A stretch of DNA of 41,090 bases from Planctomycetaceae bacterium UBA2671 (GTDB lineage Bacteria > Planctomycetota > Planctomycetia > Planctomycetales > Planctomycetaceae). The notes below the pieces were generated by a model that had not been told where the DNA came from, did no database searches, and worked only from the letters and a program-made list of their open reading frames with translations. Shown one piece after another: positions 1 to 8,095 of the stretch. Positions within the stretch are counted from its first letter, which is position 1. Each line of letters opens with the position of its first letter. The DNA lies in assembly GCA_002359185.1 (NCBI GenBank), contig DEML01000065.1:64086-105175 (forward strand), written 5' to 3'. The position numbers were made by a program, and so were the translations under genes.

Positions 1-25
1 AAAAAACTATCGGCTTCAGCCGATA
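1..25 (-). terminator. Putative intrinsic terminator, minus strand
   Basis: A 7-bp stem (TATCGGC / GCCGATA) with a TTCA loop is followed on the minus strand by one G and six T. This geometry fits a rho-independent terminator for leftward transcription. No convincing minus-strand gene lies directly upstream: the methyltransferase ends 1.1 kb away with a plus-strand gene in between, so the transcript it serves is unknown. It could also be a simple hairpin. Confidence 0.4.
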
Positions 26-440
26 ATAATTCAGTTACTGAGAAAGAAGTTCGAAAAAAGAATGCTGGAACTCATCCAGTGACATTCCTATCAGAAAGGA
101 GTACTCATAAAAAACTTTTCAGGATTTAATATTTTGTGTTATTTCCGAGATGGGTTAAGCAGAAATCTAAAATTTATCAAAATTGGTGACGTTCAACCAT
201 AATGCACAAATGCTTTATGAGTATTTATTCCTATTGACAGAGATCAAATAATATTTAATTTCAATAATATCCAATGTGTTGTTTTAATTTATCTGCTAAA
301 AATCTTAAGAACTTTTTCTAGTTCAAGACCTTCTTCAAGTTGTATCCAATCCTTAAACTGATTCTGTGTCATTTATGATTTCAGTGTTTTGTTTACTTTT
401 GTCTGGTGGGGCTGAATGAAGAATTCGATTAAATTTTGAG
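26..440. other. AT-rich intergenic region without a gene
   Basis: About 415 bases upstream of the LuxR-type regulator. It is AT-rich and has no open frame of convincing length. It presumably carries the promoter of that regulator; a TTGACA hexamer occurs at 234-239, but no good -10 element follows at the right distance, so I do not call a promoter. Confidence 0.5.
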
Positions 441-1094
441 ATGGAATGCGTGACTATGGATGCGAGGGCCATTGCAACCGTTTACGCAATAAACTGCTCA
501 GACGATATCGGATCGGCTGAGATTAATTTCCTGGAACAGCAGGGGTATCAAATCCAACTGCTTTCCACGATTGAGAGTTTACTGCGTGAGATAAATGTCG
601 AAGAGCCGGGATGTGTGTTCGTTTGTACGAAACAGAATGAGGTATTGATCTATCAACTCATTCGAGAATTCAAGAAGCGAAAAATACCACAAGAGATTGT
701 GCTGATTGCGGAGCATGTTGGAATTAAGCAGGCTGTCGAAGTCGTGCGAGAAGGAGCCTATACTGTTGTTGAATTACCCTGCTCAAAAATAATACTGCTG
801 AATACTGTTCAGGAAACGATCGCCAAATCAGCACGAAAATTAGCGAAGCGAATAGAATTGCTGGAACTGACGCGGAAGTTCCAATCATTGACAGATGATG
901 AGTTTGAGGTTCTCGAAGCTTTGGTCAAGGGGGAAGGGAATAAGCAAATGGCTCACCAGTTAGACGTCAGTTCCCGAACGATTGATCGACGAAAACGGGC
1001 TCTTTTTGACAAAATAAATGTCGACTCACTGGCTGATCTGCTTCTCTCTTACATTCGCTGGTCACAAGTCGATAAAACCGTGGAGTCTCAATAG
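441..1094 (+). CDS. LuxR/FixJ-type regulator with degenerate receiver domain
   Basis: A 217-residue protein with a receiver-like N-terminal half (about residues 10-125) and a LuxR-type helix-turn-helix at about 150-212 (LTDDEFEVLEALVKGEGNKQ, then SSRTIDRRKRALFDKI). It resembles FixJ-type response regulators in length and order. The receiver lacks the usual phosphorylation chemistry: where FixJ-like proteins have hydrophobic residues then LDVRMP, this one reads CVFVCTKQ, so the phospho-acceptor Asp is replaced. The Lys of the usual KPF motif is also not in place (ELPCSK). I infer a phosphorylation-independent transcription factor. No sensor kinase is adjacent. An alternative start is the ATG at 456. 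It converges with the methyltransferase, with 3 bp between the stops. Confidence 0.8.
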   Translation: MECVTMDARAIATVYAINCSDDIGSAEINFLEQQGYQIQLLSTIESLLREINVEEPGCVFVCTKQNEVLIYQLIREFKKRKIPQEIVLIAEHVGIKQAVEVVREGAYTVVELPCSKIILLNTVQETIAKSARKLAKRIELLELTRKFQSLTDDEFEVLEALVKGEGNKQMAHQLDVSSRTIDRRKRALFDKINVDSLADLLLSYIRWSQVDKTVESQ

Positions 1095-1097
1095 GAA

Positions 1098-1811
1098 TCA
1101 TTCCGCATTCTCTATGTCAGTCTGATAAACAGCAGAAACAACCAGTCTGCGTCCATAAGTCGACTGATCAGACCCGGTGTATGTCCAGAACTGCTTCTCT
1201 TCTGCATTTTTTGCCTGACGGATTTTCTTACGACAATAAGCTCGCTGTGGGATTCCCAGGATACGCTCAAAGAAATGCTTTGGCTTTTTCTCCTCGACAT
1301 CGTGCAGTTGCACGTCTGAAAATCCTGCCAGTTTCAAGTACAGATACAACTGCGGAAACGACCAGGGCATTATATGCATGTGCGTGCCCCGTTTGATTTT
1401 TCCCACCAGGCAGGGAAAACTAGGGAAGAAACCGCGCAGAAAAAACTGCATGCGGGCAGCCGGGAACCAGATATTGGGTGTGGTGATGATAATCAGCCCA
1501 CCGTCATTGAGATGTCTGCTTGCATGTTCGACCAGCAAAAGTGGATTGCCCACATGCTCGATCCCTTCGCAAGTCACGAATGCATCGAATTTTCCGAGGT
1601 CTTCCGGCAAGCCGTAATCAAGATCCGCTTTCTGGAAATCTTTGTATCCATCTGGCTTTTCCTCAAACAGATCCAGTCCAGTCACTTCCGGCTGATAGTC
1701 CAGATCTCTCAGCAACCACCCATCGCCTGAGGGGGCATCGAGAATAGTCGCTGGTCGTTTTTGGTTGAGGATTTTCACCGCGACTGGGCGATTCGATTTG
1801 CCAGATTCCAT
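1098..1811 (-). CDS. Class I SAM-dependent methyltransferase
   Basis: A 237-residue protein with a SAM-binding fold: motif I is ILDAPSGDGWLLRDL near residues 23-37, an acidic residue ends beta-2 (VTGLDLF), and FDAFVTCEGIEHVGNP matches the UbiE/type-11-like FD..C.E.IEH block. A PNIWF segment follows. These methyltransferases move a methyl group from S-adenosylmethionine to small molecules, lipids or sugars; the substrate cannot be read here. The gene lies 94 bp downstream of a GT4 glycosyltransferase on the same strand, which suggests a role in making or modifying a cell-surface glycan. A palindromic repeat separates the two genes. No strong ribosome binding site is seen before the ATG. Confidence 0.8.
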   Translation of the reverse strand: MESGKSNRPVAVKILNQKRPATILDAPSGDGWLLRDLDYQPEVTGLDLFEEKPDGYKDFQKADLDYGLPEDLGKFDAFVTCEGIEHVGNPLLLVEHASRHLNDGGLIIITTPNIWFPAARMQFFLRGFFPSFPCLVGKIKRGTHMHIMPWSFPQLYLYLKLAGFSDVQLHDVEEKKPKHFFERILGIPQRAYCRKKIRQAKNAEEKQFWTYTGSDQSTYGRRLVVSAVYQTDIENAE

Positions 1812-1833
1812 GAAACATTTGCCCGTTGTATAA

Positions 1834-1901
1834 GTAGGTCAGGCACTGCCTGACATGTGTAATTGTTGACGTTGAATTTCGTCAGGCACTGCCTGACCTA
1901 C
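1834..1901. repeat. Palindromic intergenic repeat, family A copy 1
   Basis: A 68-bp inverted repeat whose two arms each contain TCAGGCACTGCCTGA, itself a near-palindrome, joined by a centre ending in TTGAATTTCG. The same arrangement recurs at 26035-26102 and 40983-41049. It is REP- or MITE-like and could fold into a long hairpin. It sits between the glycosyltransferase and the methyltransferase. Confidence 0.85.
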
Positions 1902-1905
1902 AGGC

Positions 1906-3036
1906 TTAAGCGGCTCGAACGAGTTGAGTTTCCAGAACCGAATAAAAGATTTCCTCCATGCGATCCAGCATGAAGTCGATTGGAAATTTCTGGAGCGCTT
2001 TCTGATAGCCTGCTTCAGCATATTGTTCTCGAAGAGAATCGTTATCAAGCAGCAGATTGATCGCATCGGCTAAAGCACGTGAATCTTCCGGAGCGACGAT
2101 CAAGCCGGTTTCTTCATGATCGACCGCTTCACAAATGCTGCCTGCGGTAGTGGAGATCACTGGTAGTCGGCAACTCATGGCCTGCATAATACTTTGCGGC
2201 ACACCTTCGACAGAGCCGTAGGAGGGAAGTACGAACAAATCGAAGGCCTGCAACCAGGGGACCACATTCTGCTGATGTCCGACACGATGAATTCGATCGG
2301 AAATATTGAGTTCCTTGATTTTATTTTCAATGTTCTCCTTGGAGAGTCCATCGCCTACAAACACAAAATCAAAATCATCCCGTGCCATCTGTGCCAATGC
2401 TTCACAGGCGACTGAATGTCCTTTTTCCCGACGAAGTGCGGCGACGATGCCGACGAGTTTGCGATCGGTCGGCAAATTTAATTTCTGGCGAGCTTTTAGG
2501 CGATCCCCCGGCACAAATTTCTGGGTATCGATGCCGGTTGGAATCGATCGTAATCGATCGAGGGAAACTCCATTGCGTTCCGAAAGAGATTTCACGATTT
2601 CCACACCACAGGTCACAACGAAATCCGAACCACTACGATACAGCCAGTTCGAAGCCATATTTTTAGGGACGGGAATGCCGACATGACGAGTGCGGACGAG
2701 ACGAGGTCGGTTTGCGATTGTTCGTGAAGCGACGCCGAACAGCCAGCTGTCGATCGAACTGTGAGTATTAACAACATCGACATCTCGATTTTCATTCAGC
2801 CATTTTCGAACAGCATTCAGGCAACTGAAGCTCTTTTTCTGAAGAGAAACGGGTTCGACAGGCACACCGAATTCACAGGCTCGCTGAAAAATGGTCGATT
2901 CCGGCGTGCAGAGCACACGAACCTGATGCCCACGTTCGAGCATACCTCGTGATTCCGTGAGAATTCTCACTTCCTGCCCACCCCAGCCCCAGGAACTTTC
3001 CGAGTGGACAATGTTAAGTGGTTGATTCCGAGCCAT
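1906..3036 (-). CDS. Glycosyltransferase family 4 (GT-B fold)
   Basis: A 376-residue glycosyltransferase of the GT-B fold. The N-terminus (HSESSWGWGGQEVRIL) is the typical acceptor-side loop of GT4 enzymes. The C-terminal half has DLFVLPSYGSVEGVPQSIMQ, and then an acidic residue in ICEAVDHEETGLIV, matching the E-x7-E donor-binding signature of the Glycos_transf_1 domain. It transfers a sugar from an activated donor, probably UDP- or GDP-linked, to a surface glycan, lipid or protein; donor and acceptor are unknown. The start is supported by AGGA about 6 nt upstream of the ATG. The downstream methyltransferase probably acts in the same pathway. Confidence 0.88.
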   Translation of the reverse strand: MARNQPLNIVHSESSWGWGGQEVRILTESRGMLERGHQVRVLCTPESTIFQRACEFGVPVEPVSLQKKSFSCLNAVRKWLNENRDVDVVNTHSSIDSWLFGVASRTIANRPRLVRTRHVGIPVPKNMASNWLYRSGSDFVVTCGVEIVKSLSERNGVSLDRLRSIPTGIDTQKFVPGDRLKARQKLNLPTDRKLVGIVAALRREKGHSVACEALAQMARDDFDFVFVGDGLSKENIENKIKELNISDRIHRVGHQQNVVPWLQAFDLFVLPSYGSVEGVPQSIMQAMSCRLPVISTTAGSICEAVDHEETGLIVAPEDSRALADAINLLLDNDSLREQYAEAGYQKALQKFPIDFMLDRMEEIFYSVLETQLVRAA

Positions 3037-3167
3037 CTCATTCCTTTGGTCTGAAACACGCAGTGAAAAGAGTCGTTCAACGCGATCGAAAAATCCTGAA
3101 ATCCTTATCAGGCAACGATATGAGACGAACTATCTCAGATCAGGAAAGATCCGGCAATGGCAGTTTT

Positions 3168-3437
3168 TTTTAGTGAATAGTCGTTAGTTAATAGTTAATA
3201 GTTAATAGTTAATAGTTAATAGTTAATAGTTAATAGTTAATAGTTAATAGTTAATAGTTAATAGTTATTAGAAGATTAATACGAATAGGCTGATGAGGGG
3301 TGGCTGGGGTCGTAACGAAGCGGGGCCCCCAGGGTTTTCAGCAATAAATAAGTCAAATGAGATTTAGCCCGTGGAGTACGCATATCGCACCCCACTGTAA
3401 AAACTATTAACTATTCACTATTCACTAACTACTAAAA
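3168..3437. repeat. Heptamer tandem array in a MITE-like inverted repeat
   Basis: Positions 3191-3267 hold eleven consecutive copies of the heptamer ATAGTTA, preceded by one imperfect copy. The left edge carries TTTAGTGAATAGT. The right edge (about 3400-3437) carries the inverse form, ACTATTAACTATTCACTATT, so the unit is framed by inverted heptamer-based ends. The interior holds a GC-rich stretch with inverted CTGGGG and CCCCAG. The right edge runs into the stop codon of the M29 peptidase gene. The span 3037-3431 has no gene. Confidence 0.85.
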
Positions 3438-4544
3438 ATCCGGATTCAGGCATTTCAAATCGTCGACGACAAACATCCCATCCTTTCGGATCATCTCCCC
3501 ATCAAACCAGACTTCACCCCCGCCAGCGTGTGGCATCTGGTTGAGAATCAGGTCCCAGTGGACGCTGCTGCGGTTGCCGTTGTCGGCTGTGGTGTAGGCA
3601 TTTCCGGGGGTAAAGTGTAAGGAACCGCCGATTTTTTCGTCAAACAGGGTATCCAGAATCGGTTGTTTGACGTTGTAATTCACGCCGAGTGAGAATTCGC
3701 CGATATAACGGGCTCCTTCATCGGAATCGAGAATCTGATTCAGCCGCTCGGCCTGACCGTTGCAGTCGGCTTTGATGATTTTTCCGTTCTCGAAAGTGAA
3801 TTCAATATCCTGAAAGAGTGTCCCCTGATATCGGCTCGGGACGTTGTAGCGAATCGTTCCATTGACGGAATCACGCACAGGAGCCGTGAAGACTTCGCCA
3901 TCGGGTATATTGCGGCGACCAAAACAGGGGACGACCGGAATTTCTTTGATCGAAAATGATATGTCCGTTCCGGGTGCAACAATTCTGACCTCATCTGTTG
4001 CGAGCATGCGATCCACCAGCGGTTTCTCTGCAATTTCCATCGCGGCATAATCGGCTGTTGTGACCTGATAGTAAAAGTCTTCGAAGGCTTCCGTACTCAT
4101 GTTAGCCGATTGAGCCATCGAACCTGTCGGATATCGCAGCACGACCCAACGCGTGTGAGGCACACGAATTTCAAAATGGACCGGCTTCATATACAGCTGA
4201 GAATATTTTTCCATCTTCTGGGCAGGGAGATCGGAAAACTCGGCGGAGTTATCGGCTGCTCGAATCCCAATATAAGCCTGCATCTGTTTCATGCGATCCG
4301 CATCGATTTCTGCGGCAGCCGTGAGGGCGGCATCATCGGCTTCCGCGACCCATGTGCGGGTGATTTGATTATTCCGCAATTGCACATGCGGTATCGCGCC
4401 CACCGCCAGCGTTTTCTTGACCAGCAATTGAATCAATCGAGGATCGGGCAGATCGAACGCCTCAATCAAAACATGCTCGCCCGCTTCGAGGCGACAACTG
4501 TGACTGATCAAAATCTCCGCTAATTTTTCCTGACGAGGATCCAT
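3432..4544 (-). CDS. M29 family aminopeptidase (AmpS/AmpT-like)
   Basis: A 370-residue metallopeptidase of family M29 (thermophilic aminopeptidase type; the usual length is 370-415). Family features are visible in order: the N-terminal RQEKLAEILISHSCRLEAGE block, then the metal-site segments GEFSLGVN, GSLHFTPGNAY and SVHWDLI near the C-terminus, which hold the Glu, His, Tyr and Asp residues that bind the two metals. It probably removes N-terminal residues from peptides in the cytoplasm. I chose the ATG at 4544 because GGAAGG lies 9 nt upstream; a TTG at 4550 is in frame but too close to it. The stop codon lies at the edge of a repeat element. Confidence 0.87.
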   Translation of the reverse strand: MDPRQEKLAEILISHSCRLEAGEHVLIEAFDLPDPRLIQLLVKKTLAVGAIPHVQLRNNQITRTWVAEADDAALTAAAEIDADRMKQMQAYIGIRAADNSAEFSDLPAQKMEKYSQLYMKPVHFEIRVPHTRWVVLRYPTGSMAQSANMSTEAFEDFYYQVTTADYAAMEIAEKPLVDRMLATDEVRIVAPGTDISFSIKEIPVVPCFGRRNIPDGEVFTAPVRDSVNGTIRYNVPSRYQGTLFQDIEFTFENGKIIKADCNGQAERLNQILDSDEGARYIGEFSLGVNYNVKQPILDTLFDEKIGGSLHFTPGNAYTTADNGNRSSVHWDLILNQMPHAGGGEVWFDGEMIRKDGMFVVDDLKCLNPDF

Positions 4545-4628
4545 CGACAATAACCTTCCGAGACTGGGTTTTGGGGGAAGTCTCTAAGTTAGCGGAGGAG
4601 GAGGGGTTTTAGAAGGCGGAAGGGTTGA

Positions 4629-4722
4629 GAGGCCAGTGTCGAGTGGCTAGTGGCCAGTGAAATTTCTAAGACGGTCAGTTAACTCCTTACACTAGCCACT
4701 AGCCTCTGGGCTCTGGCCTTTT
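4629..4722. repeat. Short inverted repeat between feo operon and M29 gene
   Basis: An imperfect inverted repeat of roughly 90 bp. The left arm starts GAGGCCAGTGTCGAGTGGC and the right arm, read on the minus strand, starts GGCCAGAGCCCAGAGGC; both continue with copies of GGCTAGTGG. It resembles a miniature inverted-repeat element. The right arm forms the last codons and the stop of the small protein ending at 4699. Confidence 0.7.
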
Positions 4723-4890
4723 TCCAATGTCCAATTGAACAATCTCGACATTTCCCTGCTTATCGCGGCTGCTTGGTCGATGATCGCAGGACATGCAGGC
4801 GGATTCTTTGTGGGCGAAGCGGCGGATTAACAGGCAGATCGCGATTAGCACAAAGCCCAGAGCAACGTAGGTTTGCCAGTCATTCCACAT
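4699..4890 (-). CDS. Small FeoB-associated Cys-containing membrane protein
   Basis: A 63-residue protein with one transmembrane helix at about residues 8-24 (YVALGFVLIAICLLI) followed by a basic stretch and CMSC. This is the layout of the FeoB-associated Cys-rich membrane proteins, short membrane proteins encoded next to feoB whose exact role in iron uptake is not settled. Its ATG comes one base after the feoB stop, and AAGGGA within the end of feoB is a good ribosome binding site, so translation is probably coupled. The last residues (KRPEPRG) are encoded by the arm of an inverted repeat, which suggests the original C-terminus was replaced. Confidence 0.75.
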   Translation of the reverse strand: MWNDWQTYVALGFVLIAICLLIRRFAHKESACMSCDHRPSSRDKQGNVEIVQLDIGKRPEPRG

Positions 4891-4891
4891 G

Positions 4892-7135
4892 TTATCCCTT
4901 TATGAAAAGCATCCCAATCTGGTAAGTCAGCAGTGCTCCCACATAGGCGAGGGTGGTCATGTAAGTGAAGGAGAAAATTGGCCATTTCCAGGAATTGGTT
5001 TCGCGTCGCATCACCATTAATGTTGCACCACATTGTGCACATAAGGCGAAGAAAACCATTACCGATAACGCGACCGGGATATTGAAAACGGGTTCTCCAT
5101 TGCTGTGACGAGCTGATTTCAATCGATCTCTCAATTGAGGATCTTCTTCGTCAACATCTCCACCAAGGCTGTAAATGGTTCCCAATGTGCCAACAATAAC
5201 TTCACGAGCCGGGAACGAGGCCAATACGCCCACGCCAATTCTCCAGTCCCAGCCGAGTGGACGGACGACAGGTTCAATGGCATGGCCAGTGCGTCCCAGA
5301 AAACTTTCATTCAGCAATGAGGCGGCTAATACTCTGCGTTGTTCCTCAAGCTGCTCATACTCGGGGCTGCCTTCTTCAATTGTTCCACTTTCCAATTGGG
5401 CGTCAACCTGATCAAGCTTCTGGTGGTCGCCAGGGAAATATCCAGCCGCCCAGACAATGACAGTTGTCAGGAAAATCAAAGTCCCTGCTCGCATGACGAA
5501 TGCTTTGGATCGATCGTAAACGCGATCGAATACAACTCGAATCGAGGGAAGTTTGAAGCTTGGCAATTCCATCACAAAGGGAGCAGGTTCCCCTTTGAAC
5601 CAGGTTTTCTTGAGCAACCAGGCAATCGGCACCGCCACGACGGCTCCCAGAATATAGAAGATGAACAACACAATCGCCTGTGTCTTGATCCACGTTCCAA
5701 AGAGCGAATCGTTCGGAATGAATGCATTGATCATCAGCAGATAAACCGGCAATCGAGCCGAGCAACTCATGAGTGGTGCAACGAGAATTGTGACAAATCG
5801 ATCTTTTCGATCTTCAATTGTTCTCGTGGCCATAATGCCTGGAATCGCACAGGCATAGGAAGACATCAGCGGCACAAAGGATTTCCCGCTCAAACCGACC
5901 CGGGTCATCAGGCGATCCATAATGTAAGCCGCGCGGGACATGTAGCCGCAGTCTTCAAGGATGGCAATGAACAAAAACAGGATGGCAATTTGTGGCAGGA
6001 ACACGACAACAGATCCGACGCCGCCAATCAATCCATCAATAATCAAGCTTCTTAATGCACCGGGAGCCATTATTCCTAATACGAAATCGGCAGCCAATCC
6101 CTGTAGCGATTCAATCGCTTCCATGAGCGGACCAGCCCAGCTGTAAATCGCCTGGAACATCAAAAACATGATGGCAGCGAAAAAGACAGGTCCCCAGAAG
6201 CGATGGGTGAGCCATTGATCGAGGGTGTCTTTCTTTGTTCTTAAACCCTGATCAGGTTTTGTGACCAAGCCGTCAAGAGTCTGCTTGACCCACTGATAAC
6301 GCACCCGAGGTTCAATGGCCGGAATTGGGCAATCTTTAGAGGCCAGTTCTGTTCTCAAATTTGCAATGAAGGAATTGAGAGATTGATCTTCCTGAAGAAC
6401 TTCGCGTTCAGTTTCTCCATGTACATCAAGCAGTAGTCGCTCTGCCAGATAATGAGGCAGAGGATGTCCTGTTCGTTTTTCGACTTCTACCTGAAGTTGT
6501 TCTTTCGCTTCCCGAAAACTGTCCGGAAATAATTTTGGAGGGACAAAATCGGCATTCGAGCAGTTTTCAACTAGCGAGACAATTTCTGATTTGAGCTTAT
6601 CGAGGCCAATCCCTTTTCGAGCAGAAGTCGGAACGACTTTCACGCCGAGGCGATTTTCCAGTTCCTGAACATCAATCGCAATATCCCGCTTGAGAACTTC
6701 GTCCCACATGTTCAGGACGAGAATCGCGGGGATGCCCAAATCGAGAATCTGGCTGAACAGATACAGATTTCGATCCAGATGCGTGGCATCAACAATACAG
6801 ATCACGCCATCGATCGGTTCAGCTTTTTTCTGAGTTCCGAGCAGCACCCGAACAGAAACCATTTCGTCGGCTGTTCGTGGGGAAAGACTATATGTGCCGG
6901 GAAGATCGATCAGTTGAATTTCGCGACCTTCATGACGGAATCGTCCTACTTTCTTTTCGACCGTTACGCCGGGATAATTCCCAACTTGTGCGTTCATGCC
7001 TGCCAAGGCGTTAAACAGTGTGCTCTTACCGGTATTCGGGTTTCCAATAACGGCAATGGCGTGAGAGGTCGAATTTTTTTTGCCGGAAACTGCAGGTTTC
7101 CCGGTCGTTTCTGACTTGGAAACCGGTACAGACAT
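4892..7135 (-). CDS. feoB: Ferrous iron transport protein B
   Basis: A 747-residue inner-membrane ferrous iron transporter. The cytoplasmic G-domain is near the N-terminus: G1 GNPNTGKST at about residue 31, G3 DLPGTYSL, G4 NMWD (NMMD or NMID is more common) and G5-like TSARKGIG. The membrane part follows, with several hydrophobic helices and the Gate repeats (MSSYACAIPGIMATRTI and ASFPAREVIVGTLGTIYS). GTP hydrolysis is thought to regulate Fe(II) passage. An N-terminal extension of about 28 residues rich in Ser, Thr and Lys precedes the G-domain. GAGGAC upstream supports the start. It follows two FeoA-like genes and precedes a small Cys protein, so this is a complete feo operon. Confidence 0.96.
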   Translation of the reverse strand: MSVPVSKSETTGKPAVSGKKNSTSHAIAVIGNPNTGKSTLFNALAGMNAQVGNYPGVTVEKKVGRFRHEGREIQLIDLPGTYSLSPRTADEMVSVRVLLGTQKKAEPIDGVICIVDATHLDRNLYLFSQILDLGIPAILVLNMWDEVLKRDIAIDVQELENRLGVKVVPTSARKGIGLDKLKSEIVSLVENCSNADFVPPKLFPDSFREAKEQLQVEVEKRTGHPLPHYLAERLLLDVHGETEREVLQEDQSLNSFIANLRTELASKDCPIPAIEPRVRYQWVKQTLDGLVTKPDQGLRTKKDTLDQWLTHRFWGPVFFAAIMFLMFQAIYSWAGPLMEAIESLQGLAADFVLGIMAPGALRSLIIDGLIGGVGSVVVFLPQIAILFLFIAILEDCGYMSRAAYIMDRLMTRVGLSGKSFVPLMSSYACAIPGIMATRTIEDRKDRFVTILVAPLMSCSARLPVYLLMINAFIPNDSLFGTWIKTQAIVLFIFYILGAVVAVPIAWLLKKTWFKGEPAPFVMELPSFKLPSIRVVFDRVYDRSKAFVMRAGTLIFLTTVIVWAAGYFPGDHQKLDQVDAQLESGTIEEGSPEYEQLEEQRRVLAASLLNESFLGRTGHAIEPVVRPLGWDWRIGVGVLASFPAREVIVGTLGTIYSLGGDVDEEDPQLRDRLKSARHSNGEPVFNIPVALSVMVFFALCAQCGATLMVMRRETNSWKWPIFSFTYMTTLAYVGALLTYQIGMLFIKG

Positions 7136-7181
7136 GGTGAAAAGTCCTCATCAGGTCGCTATTGATAGCTGGTGGGCAGGA

Positions 7182-7415
7182 TTATTGGGTGGAGAGTCGC
7201 ACGGAAATGCGAGAGGCTTCAACTTTTCGCAGGGAGATCTGGCAACCTGAAACGCGATATTCTAAAGGATCGCCCAGAGGAGCCCGTCCGATCATTTCAA
7301 TCGGTTCTTCGGGAAGGAGTCCCATTTCCATGAGTCGCATTGCGATTGAATCCGTTCCGTCGACCGATTCAATAATTGCCAGCTCTCCTTCTCGCAGTTC
7401 ATTCAACAGGGGCAT
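7182..7415 (-). CDS. feoA: FeoA-like protein (first of two)
   Basis: A 77-residue FeoA domain: an SH3-like beta-barrel with the typical segment IAMRLMEMGLLPEEPIEM and a C-terminal SLRKVEASRISVRL strand. FeoA proteins are cytoplasmic partners of FeoB and support Fe(II) uptake. The gene lies 46 bp upstream of feoB and 27 bp downstream of a second FeoA-like gene. GGA about 6 nt upstream of the ATG supports the start. Its sequence is closer to classical FeoA than the neighbouring copy. Confidence 0.9.
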   Translation of the reverse strand: MPLLNELREGELAIIESVDGTDSIAMRLMEMGLLPEEPIEMIGRAPLGDPLEYRVSGCQISLRKVEASRISVRLSTQ

Positions 7416-7442
7416 GAAAGTTCCGTTATCGGCTTTTCAAAA

Positions 7443-7700
7443 TTAGGAGATCAAGGGAGTCGTCGTGCCGACAGAAACCAGAATCATAGCTGCCTGGCCG
7501 CATCGTAACAGTAAGTCACGACCATCAATATTGACCAAAATCGGGGAATCGTTTCGCTTGAGTGTAATTTGACAACCACAGCGAATGCCCATTTCATGAA
7601 GCCGATGAACGGTGCGATCGTCGCCGGAAATGTCGACAATCGTACCAGACTCACCACGTTGAAGGCATTCGACAGGTACTACACTCAGTCCACAACTCAT
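7443..7700 (-). CDS. FeoA-like protein (second of two, operon-leading)
   Basis: An 85-residue FeoA domain, the promoter-proximal gene of the feo operon. The family hallmark is VHRLHEMGIRCGCQITLKR followed by ILVNIDGRDLLLRCGQAAMI. It contains four Cys residues (positions 3, 13, 42 and 66 by my count, the third in RCGC), absent from the other copy, which might bind metal; that is inference. Two separate FeoA proteins upstream of one FeoB suggest division of labour between them. Only a weak ribosome binding site precedes the ATG. The gene is divergent from the ketosynthase cluster. Confidence 0.87.
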   Translation of the reverse strand: MSCGLSVVPVECLQRGESGTIVDISGDDRTVHRLHEMGIRCGCQITLKRNDSPILVNIDGRDLLLRCGQAAMILVSVGTTTPLIS

Positions 7701-8095
7701 TAAATTGACTTTCGTTGAATTCGAGATTCAATCGGCAAGAGATTTGAAGATTCACAATCCATCAGTGAATGCGAAAGTGAGACTCAATCTCAATGCTCTC
7801 ATGTTAGATCGTCAATCCGTCCATTGCAACGCTATAAGTAATCAAATTTTTCTGCATTGGGAAACTATGAGGGAATGGGAGGGGACAAGATTCGGTTTCC
7901 TGAACAAATTGACCTGCGACATTTGGGTAATTTGCATACGAACTGTGCTTTTGACTTGCCTGCTGGCTTGTTCGACGCGTCTTTTGTGGTTACTTTCCTG
8001 AGTGTGAGCACGTATCGTGTGTGTGATCGTTTTACGTCGACAGGCATCGCAAAAAATTTGCCTCTGTTTACGAGGCAGTGTGGATAGTTACCCTT
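7701..8095. promoter_or_regulatory. Divergent intergenic region, feo operon / ketosynthase cluster
   Basis: About 395 bp between two divergently transcribed units, so it should hold both promoters. I could not find a convincing Fur or DtxR operator by eye. An open frame across 7705-8001 starts at TTG, has no ribosome binding site and reads like non-coding sequence. Confidence 0.45.

Noticed and set aside
234..239. TTGACA hexamer as the -35 of the LuxR-type regulator promoter
   Set aside because: No good -10 element follows at 16-19 bp, and the hexamer is about 200 bp from the start codon.
289..372. 27-residue minus-strand frame (MTQNQFKDWIQLEEG...)
   Set aside because: Too short, with no ribosome binding site or recognised family; AT-rich chance frame.
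1834..1901. CRISPR-like repeats from the three palindromic copies
   Set aside because: Copies are more than 14 kb apart, without regular spacing or cas genes.
3191..3267. Heptamer array as an origin with iterons
   Set aside because: The 7-bp unit is shorter than typical iterons and no replication-initiator gene or DnaA boxes are nearby.
7705..8001. 98-residue plus-strand frame in the divergent region upstream of the ketosynthase
   Set aside because: It starts with TTG, has no ribosome binding site, and its translation has no recognisable domain; it lies in a divergent promoter region.
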